This document shows, piece by piece, positions 9,901 to 18,900 of a stretch of DNA of 24,529 bases. The position numbers and the translations under genes were made by a program. Origin of the DNA: Aplysia californica (Eukaryota > Mollusca > Gastropoda > Aplysiida > Aplysiidae); NCBI RefSeq assembly GCF_000002075.1, contig NW_004797666.1:98465-122993 (forward strand), given 5' to 3'. Under the pieces are notes generated by a model. That model ran no database searches and had not been told where the DNA came from. It saw nothing but the letters and a program-made list of their open reading frames with translations. Numbering within the stretch: the first letter of the stretch is position 1; each line of letters starts with the position of its first letter.

Positions 9901-12900
9901 CACAAACTGAGACATAGATCTACATCTAATGTGTGTAAGCATGCACTTGAGATAAGCAAGTAGGTGTGATATGTGCATGTGTGTTTGCGTGTTAGATGTG
10001 CGTGAGAGTGTGTGTGTGTGTGTGTGTCTGTGTGTGCATGTCAGCGCGTACGTGCATGAATATTGTTCGTACATATGATGCATTTATGTAAAGCGCCTTA
10101 AGCTGTGTTCACACGGGAGTGGGCGCTATTGAAAAGATCTACATTATTATTGTTTATAAATGGAAAAAATTGTTTTAAAACAGAAAATATCTAAAAATCG
10201 ATCTAAACACAGATCACAGGTGTATCGAAGGTTTCAAGAGAAAAATGGAACTGGATCTGAATTGATTGAAGCATAAACTTATTTTTGCATTTTTAGAGGT
10301 TGTTTCGAAAATCTCCCGTCAAATTTTTTTTTTACTAGATCTAAACCTCATGACACTTCATACACTTCTAGATCTTTACTTGAACCAAGTACCAGATATG
10401 TACTAAATTTGGTGAAATTTTATGCTTTCGTTAAAAAATTATTACGGAAACCGAGGGTTCATTTTTTTTTGGTGTCATGCAGTATTATATTATATTTGGT
10501 CAATAACTTTTTGTTAAGTTGATAAAATTTGTATTGTGCATCATGATTTGTGAAAAGGCTGTTCTTCTTTTGCTACTCAAATTGTCTTCTTTTTTTTTAG
10601 CTCAAAATTTTAAGCCCGTTTTAATTTGTCTGGGATAGGAAGGCTGCAATTTGTTTTCAATTTTTAGGCAGTTTACTTTGCAATTGTTCTATTTTAAAAA
10701 TGTTATTTTCCACGGGGCCAGATACATTAAGTTCTCGAATATTTGAGATCCAAATCTGAAAAAGTCAGTAAGTTCATTTTTGCCAGTAATGTTTGTGATT
10801 ATTCGTTCGGCTTTTTTCGGTCTGAGAGTACGTTTCACACAAACAGGCGGCTATGGCGGCAGCTGGAAGTGTATGTGTGATAGCCAGGCTTGATCGGAAA
10901 ATTAAAAATGTTACATAACAATGACAGCGTGGCAAAATGGTTGTGACCAACTTTTCCTCCTGATTCAAGTGGTTAAGTGGCTAGAAGAAAGAGACAGCAG
11001 CACTGGAGACCTTCTCTCGTATTACATTCAGAAAATTATGACCCAGCCTGGCATGATCTCAGGTGTTGATGAGCCTCAGCCTCAGAGGTTTTGTCTAAAA
11101 TGGTATTGATAGCTGTAGAACCCTGTCACCAAGTGAAACAATTCTGCCATGGGTCTCAATATCTGATAAAGTGTAAGTGATATCCAGTTGATTTACTGTC
11201 TGTGTTCAAAAGATTACATAAACATTTTTGTGGTCTGATATTTTACTTTTCCAAGCTGAAAATGCCTGTAGAAGGCAGTTTTAGATATCTTAATTTTTAA
11301 AAAATTTCTAGGGTCTGTAATAATTTGAATTGGTGCTTGATCCTGGTTGTGATATTTGATGTTCCAGCGTGACAATGGAGTAAAATAAGAGTACATGCGG
11401 GATGATTTTGGTCATCTTGAACAGGTGGTCCTCTTGGACATTGTTATTATGATCAATCGGGGGGGAAAAAAAATTTTTCCTGAAAATATTTGCTTACAAT
11501 TGATCAGCTTGCTGACGATGTAGAAAAAACAAAGTGTGGGGAGTGGTCATTTGAACAGGTGATTGTCTTTGACAGGTGGTCGTAAGAACAGGTCCAACTG
11601 TCCTTGTCTTCATTTTTCTCTCACTTGTGATGGAATAAATGCAAACACTGTGAAGTCTACACAGTTCTGTTGCACAAAGCAGCTCACAGAAATTACATTA
11701 AATCATATGGTTTGAAGATTTTTTTCTCTCGTAAGTCTTTTCTTTTCTGCACTCAAACATTCTTCCAGGAAAGCAAATCACAACCAGGCAGTTTCTTTTT
11801 GTTTTGATTCTAGTCATGAAACAAGAAATACCCAGTGGAAACATCCTGTGACTGGAAAGAAAAAGGTTGTGAAAGGAGGTAAGGTGTTTTTAAAAATCTG
11901 GTATTCCTGGACATAATTATATTAGTAGATTAATAATATTTAATTACACACAGTGGAAATTGTCTAAGTTGGCCTTTCAGTGGGAAGAGGTCATTTGTTT
12001 AGATGGGTGTCTAGAACAGATGGAGTATTCAGGGTAGGTTGGACTGTTTATTATACATATATATATATATATAGCCCACATGCTCCTCCTCAAAAGTAGG
12101 TTCAATACATTTTACAAATTGTCGTAGGCTTGATAGACCCTATAACTTTGTAAAACAATCTTAGCTTTCTGGACATCCATACTGTAGAAATGATTTACAA
12201 TACTTGTACTAAAAATGGAAAAGAATGATTAAACGGAAAAGGCGTGCAGCCAAGTGCATGCCATACAGTTAAATAATGTTGAAGTGTCTCCGATCAAACT
12301 AGTGTATCTGATTCTCTTTTTATTACTTCATTTCAGAGCTACCTTATGGATGGGAAAGAAACGTAATGGAAGATGGAACTGTGTACTTTGTGGAGTGAGT
12401 CCATCTGAAGTTTTTGTTTGTTTGTTATATATAACCAAGCTGAACATAAAGTGAAGGCTGTTGGCCTAAGTCTGAATTCTGAAATTTCTTTTGCTGCATT
12501 CTTTTAATTACAGAGGTAGAACCAGGGTATTGCTTGGAGAGAGCAAAATATGTTCACATTAGGATTTTTTACTGAATCATGGTTGTCAATCTTCTGATGT
12601 TCTTATCTTGTTATTAGTGCCAGGAGTGGGGGAGCCCTCATAAAAGCTTAATTATCAGAGCTGCGTGGAAAAGAATTCTGTAACCATCATATTTTTGTTC
12701 AGAATATTGTGTCTTTTTAAACTGATAGAAGGAACAATTTGTCCACGAAACAACACCAGGGTGAGGAATAAGTGCTGTGGTTAATGAAGATCTTTACATA
12801 CAGCTTTTTACTAAGTTGATTAGTAAAAGATAAAAGTAAGACAGATGTCATATCTTCATATACTCCACTCTCTGAATTTTCTTTGATATCTTTATGGTTT

Positions 12901-15900
12901 CGTTTCCATTCCAGCCATGTCAACCAGAAGACAACATACACAGACCCACGCTTGGCATTTGCAGAAGAAGTGAAAGATACTCCGCTTGACTTCAGGCAGA
13001 AATTTGATGGCAGTTCCACGGCACTACAAGTGTTACAAGGCCGGGACCTGACCGGGAAGTTTGCGCTCATTACTGGGGCCAGTTGTGGCATAGGTCTGTA
13101 CTCAGAAATACCCCTCGGGGCTGTGCTGTTGACTGAAGTGTCTTTAGGCCATTGCCACAGGGGGGAAAGTAACTATGTTCATATGCACAGTAGAATTGTA
13201 ATTGTAAATGGGCTGATTCATCAATGTCATGGTCATAACTTTGTCTGAACTTCAACCAGCAACTGCTGCTTTTTTTTTCCTAATCCTTACTATCGTCATT
13301 TTCCTCTACTTCTTTTGTATGTTTGTCACACTTTTGTGACCCGTTATTTCTGGGGTGCCTTGATAATCAATGCAGACTTTGTGCTGTTGAAGCAAGAGAG
13401 GTGAGCAGAGTACGTTTGATTCCCTGTAAGAACCTCTCTGTTGACATCCACCCCTTGGCGCTCATATGACCTTATGCAGTTGCGAGCGTCGTACAACCCC
13501 TACTTAAACAAAACAAAAAATCATAAATTTATAGATATGTATAGCTCTTTGTGGAATAGGCAGGTGGAACTTTTTCTCTTATCACCCCACCCTCCCCCTT
13601 AAGTGTGGAACGTGGAAATTTTTTCAGCACTGCACTCTCAAAAGATTCAGCTCTTCTCTTAACTTGATATAAGTGTGTGAATATTACTTTGGTCATGTGG
13701 TCTCTGTCCTTCTTTCATCCTTTTTGCTTAATTTCTGCCCTTTGCCACGAACCATTTTCTTCCCCACTCAAAAGCATTCTATTCATGCCCATAAGGATAT
13801 CACCCCATTTCCTCAAAGATGATTTCAATCTCTAATCATTTCTGTGTTAAGCAGGAAAGCAAATTTTGAACAGGAGAGGGGGGGGGGGGGTCTCACTTTA
13901 TTTGAAAGGGGAAAAAAAGATTTTTAAATATTTTTTTAGGGGGGGGGGGTTGAAAAAATGCACATAATTATAGACCTGCATGTTTGCCGACAATCGTCTG
14001 AAATCCGACAATCGCGACCCGACCCGCGAACCGGCCGATGCTATCGCTAGGCCCGCCTGTATCAGTCAATGTGCGTAGTGCGAGGCTTGGCCGACTGCCA
14101 GCGACCCCCTTTTCTCCCTTCGGCTTCGTCGGCACTTTCGTTTTCGTGCCGACCGCCGACTGCCGACGTCGGCGTTTCCAACATAATTGTCGGAACCTAA
14201 GTAGAAATGCGAATACGAAAAAGGACGACAACTTAAATTATCTACTTTCAGTTTCGTGCTCGAGCGGCCATTTTGAATTTCGTTTGTTGGCTAATTCAAT
14301 TGTTCAGATCGTGTGGATTCATTCAAGTCCGACTCTCTTGTTCTAATAGAATCTAGATATCTAGATTTAGATCTAGATTTATATATAGATCATTATAGAC
14401 CTCAATGGAGGATTCATATTCCAATTCTCTTGTGTCAAACCCTATCATAGGTTGTGCTGTAATATTAATATTGGTAAAAATAACATTTCAACAGGTGCGT
14501 GAATTATTTATAATTATTTATTTAGATTCTAGATCTAGATCTAGATATCTAGATCTAGATCTAGATCTAGAATCTAGTACTATAGATCTAGATTGTAGAT
14601 CTAGATTCTAGAATATAGACTCAGCTGAGTCCCTCTGTTCGGAATCGGATGCGGATTTCTAGTTCAAGGCCTATTCCTATTCACTTGTTCTACAAGATCT
14701 AGAGTCTAGATCTAGATCTAGATCTAGATTTAGATTCTAGATCAAGATTTATTTAGATTACTAGATCGAAGTGGCTAGCCGTACTTATGACTGTCAGTCT
14801 AGCCGTACTTAGATCTAGATCTAGATTTATAGATCTAGGTTTGTTGGCCCAATCGACTGAAGCCTGTTAAGTACACAGTAGGTCTCATTAGATCTAGAGT
14901 CACGACCCCACTCATGGGCCACTAAGCTACCCACGTAGGGAAAATCACTCTCAGACTCAAATCCAGTTATCAATGTTTTTCTTTTAGTGCTGTTATGAAG
15001 AGTAACATGCCCTTGGACCATTTGAGGGGTGTCCCATGCTTGGCACTTGGTATTTTATGTTAGTAATCCAACCTTTTTTGGGACAGAGTCAGAAAATCCT
15101 AATTACCCCCCAAATGGGACAGGCTCCTCACATGGGACACTAAGGCACCCAATATGGGACACCCCTAGTTTTCAGCTTGTTGGGACACTAATGTACTCAA
15201 ACTCAACATGTAATTTCATTGCTTGATGTTCTGCTTTCATTTGTGCATGTAAATTTCATTTTCACTTTAAAACAGTGGTACTGATACACTGAACAACAAT
15301 GACATATATATAGGTCTATTATAGTCTATATATATCATCATGCTCCCAACAAACATGCATGCCGTAACAATTTCACAACACATGGTGCAGGACACTTTTG
15401 ATACTTGTAAATCCTCTCTGGACACTTGAGCAAACCTGGATCAACTTTGCTAATGTCTTGTTTTGCTTTTTCAAACCAGTTTAAAAAATGTTTCTTTTGT
15501 GACTGACGCTCTCTGGCTCCCGTTAAGTGCTTGGGACTTGGGGTGTTCTGATTGAAATGGCATTCTTTTGTCTCTAAATAAAGCATACAATTTTAATACT
15601 GCTTGAAGGCTTCCCTAAAGCTCTTTTTTTTTGGGGGGGGGGGGGGGGGGGCTGAACAGCATCCACTGTAGCCTGGATGACATCTTCAGAGTTGGCAAGG
15701 CGCTTTGATGGTGCCATAGTGCTGAAGAAAAAACCCCACTCCAGCATGAAAGTTCAGTGATCAATGCCAATTTGTCCCACTTAAAAACTCAAACATAAGT
15801 GTATCAGTACCACTGTCTCTCTCTGTAGACTGAGTGGTTACTTTCAAGAATTAACATTAAAAATTGTCCCATGTAACTTGAACAGAGTAGCTGTTACAAT

Positions 15901-18900
15901 ATAAGTTCAAAACTAAAACCATGTTGCAGCTGTCCCATATGAAAGCCGTCCCATATATATAGGAAGCCGTCCCATACATGGGTCCAGCAGTACTGGACCT
16001 GTCCCACATTAAAACCAATACCTTTAATGGGCCACCTGTCCCATGTTAGGGATAGGGGATAGCACTAGAATATTGAAAACTGGCCCATCTAGGGCTTCAC
16101 ACCCTGAACTGGGGAGCTGGCCCATCTAGGGTTCCATAGTGAAAGACAGTACCCCTCACATGGGACAGCCAAAATCTCGGGACAGTGGTTGATTGGAGGA
16201 AAAAACCCTGGCTGACACTATTTTTAGGTTTCAGGAAGACCCTTTGGGCCAGTTGTTGCTATTTTAAACTTATGATGTCATTCACAGTACCTTTATGAAC
16301 TTTCACACAAAAGAAATGAAAGTGGTAAAAATGGCGGCGGCCATTACTCGCCTACTCGACTGAGAAGAAAAAAAAGGTCTCACAAGAAAAGTAAAGTCAC
16401 GAGAAGGCTGCCACTCTTGCAGATCCAAGAAAAATATGTCTAGATTGGATCTAAACAAAAACCAGGCTGCTGAAAGCCGCGAAATTTTAACGAGACACGA
16501 TCAAACCGACTCGATTCAGTCAGTGTCCCATTGAGGGAGGTGTCCCACGAAGGGGGTCGTGACTCTAGATCTAGAGATCTAGATTCTAGTTCTAGTAATT
16601 ATTCAGGTTCAAATACATGCAAGTCAGTAAGGCACCTTTGGTTTTGTCTGAAATACAAATACTTTTGGCATTGCAAACTAAAAATTTCATTTACAATTCA
16701 GCCATCAATATTAAGTACGGCTAGCCTGACAGTCTAGCCGTCCTGCCTTAAGTACGGCTAGCCTAAGCCTGGTTGTCTTCCCGTACTTATCTTAGGCCCT
16801 ATTAACATTAGAAAACAGGAGGTTTAAGATATATACACTGTCATTGAGGCACCTGGTTTCGTTCAAAATACAAATGCTTTAGGTACTGCACACTAAAAAT
16901 GTCTATTTACAATTCAGTAGGCCTACTTTTTGTAAATGGTCAGTCTAGCCATCATATTCATATTAAGAATAAGTACGGCTAGACTGCGAGTCTAGCCGTA
17001 CTTAAGTATGGCTAGACTGCCAGTCTAGCCGTCATTAAGTACGGCTGGCCTCTTCCTTACTAATCTAGATCTATATGGAGGATTCATATTCCAATTCTAT
17101 TGTGTTATTGTATCAAACCGTATAGCAATGTAGATGTAAGCCATATAAATCTAGATCTAGATTTAGATCTACATGCTCCTTGTTTGTTTTGGAGTGTGGT
17201 TTTTTAATTAAATTTTTTTTTTTCATTTAGGACTTGTTTTGGCCATTTTACATGAGGCGCGTTGCAGGTTCTTTTTGGGGGTAGGGTTAGGGTTAGGTCT
17301 CTTCTTTATTGTGTTTGTTGGGGTGGTCGCTCGTTACTCGGATGTCCTTCCTTATGACACCCACAAAGGCTTTTTTTTTGGGGGGGGGGGGTGCGCAAAA
17401 TTTTCAGACAATCTGATTGAGGCTCACATGCAGGTCTAGTGACATATTATCACCCGTAAGTTCATAGCACATGTAATTATAACAAATTAGTCAAATTGAG
17501 TGAAGAAGGTTTTCTCATCTCCCAGCCTCTACATCTGTTTCAGGTCTTGAGACCGCCCGTTCCTTGGCCATACACGGAGCGACGGTAGTGATGGCGTGTC
17601 GCAATATGGAGGCAGCTCACGCCGGGCGGGCTCTCATCCTGGCTGAGCAGCCCAAGGCTCAGGTGGAAGTGCTGCACGTGGACTTCTGCTGTCTGAGGAG
17701 TGTCAAGGACATGGCAGAGCAATACCAGCAGAAGGGATGGTAAGTAAGGTCTTTGCTTTGACTTTCTCCCCCTTCGCTCACATCCAGGCTGTTTGATTCA
17801 ACAGTCATCTCCGATAGACCTGAGTCAAATATATATATATTGAGAGCTTTGTAAAAATTGATCAATCATGGGAAAAAAATTGATCAATCATGCAACCCCA
17901 ACTTCCACAACCCCTCTTTAGAGTCTGGTCCAGGGTGGAAAACACCACAGGCCAGAATGATACAGCTAATGACGCAGTAAGTCTAATTGTCTCCCTCTCC
18001 CCCCCCCCCCCCCCTTTCCCATCCCAACAACATATCCACTGCCTTTGACTTTCTCTCACCTCCCCTCTCTTCCCCACTGATAACATAGTATGCCAATGCA
18101 CCCAGAATTTTGTCCCCTCCCCCCCTCCCAATTACCTCTCTAAAAGTACATTAACATCATAACATCAGACCCTCATTTTCTCATTGTCTCTATTTCTCCA
18201 ACCCCTCCCCCACCACCACCTTGTCCTTTCACAGGCCGCTACATTTGCTGATTCTGAACGCTGGCGTGTTTGGCCTGCCTCACTCCACTACGGAGGATGG
18301 GCTAGAGACGACATTCCAGGTGAACCACCTGGCTCAGTTCTACCTGACCAAGCTGCTGATCAACACGCTGATGAGGTCAGCCCCAGCCAGGGTCATCGTG
18401 GTGGCCAGTGAGTCGCACAGGTCAGCTCTCAGGGAGTGTGGAGATGATGGTGTTGACAATGGTGATGACCAAGTTTTTTACAACAATGTGCAGAATTATT
18501 CTTGGTATTAGTCTGTGTATCTTTCTTTGTATAAATATCTAATTAATCATTATTGATTAAAATTGATGCCAACTTTTGTCAATATCAGAATTAAATATCT
18601 CTGTTGTCCTAATCTCTCTTCCTTTTGTTGGTTATTCTTTTGTAACACATGTAATCTTCAACTCTTATGTGACTAAATTGTGTTTTACTTTCCGTTAAAC
18701 ACTTACTAAACACCCACTTGGGCGGTGCTACTGACTGAAGTGTCTTTAGGCCATTCCCAAAGGGGGGGACCTTAACATCTCGAGTTCTTATGCACAGTAC
18801 AATTGTAATTGTAAATGGGCTGATTCATCAATGTCATGCTAATAACTGTGCCTGAACTGCAACAGGAAACTGCTGGTTTTTTCTTTCGTAATCCTTACTG

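Noticed and set aside
9613-10083. Minus-strand 156-codon ORF
   Set aside because: Most of it is translated (GT)n microsatellite and retroposon sequence with a His/Thr repeat; no domain.
10970-11087. Alternative in-frame WWOX exon
   Set aside because: 118 nt would change the frame, and joining to exon 1 gives an early stop; the canonical exon 1 to exon 2 join fits WW1 perfectly.
12254-12454. ORF overlapping exon 3
   Set aside because: It reads exon 3 in the wrong frame; the splice-supported WW2 frame is clear.
13980-14190. CpG island or separate promoter
   Set aside because: The GC-rich patch is made of repeated CCGAC motifs in both orientations with no adjacent gene start; more like a decayed repeat.
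17279-17298. TTAGGG-like telomeric repeat
   Set aside because: Only about two and a half units in a G-rich intron; too short to be an interstitial telomere.
17540-17865. Minus-strand ORFs over exon 5
   Set aside because: Antisense to WWOX exon 5 and the start of intron 5; no recognisable motif.
18184-18411. Second + frame over exon 6
   Set aside because: It is an out-of-frame shadow of WWOX exon 6.
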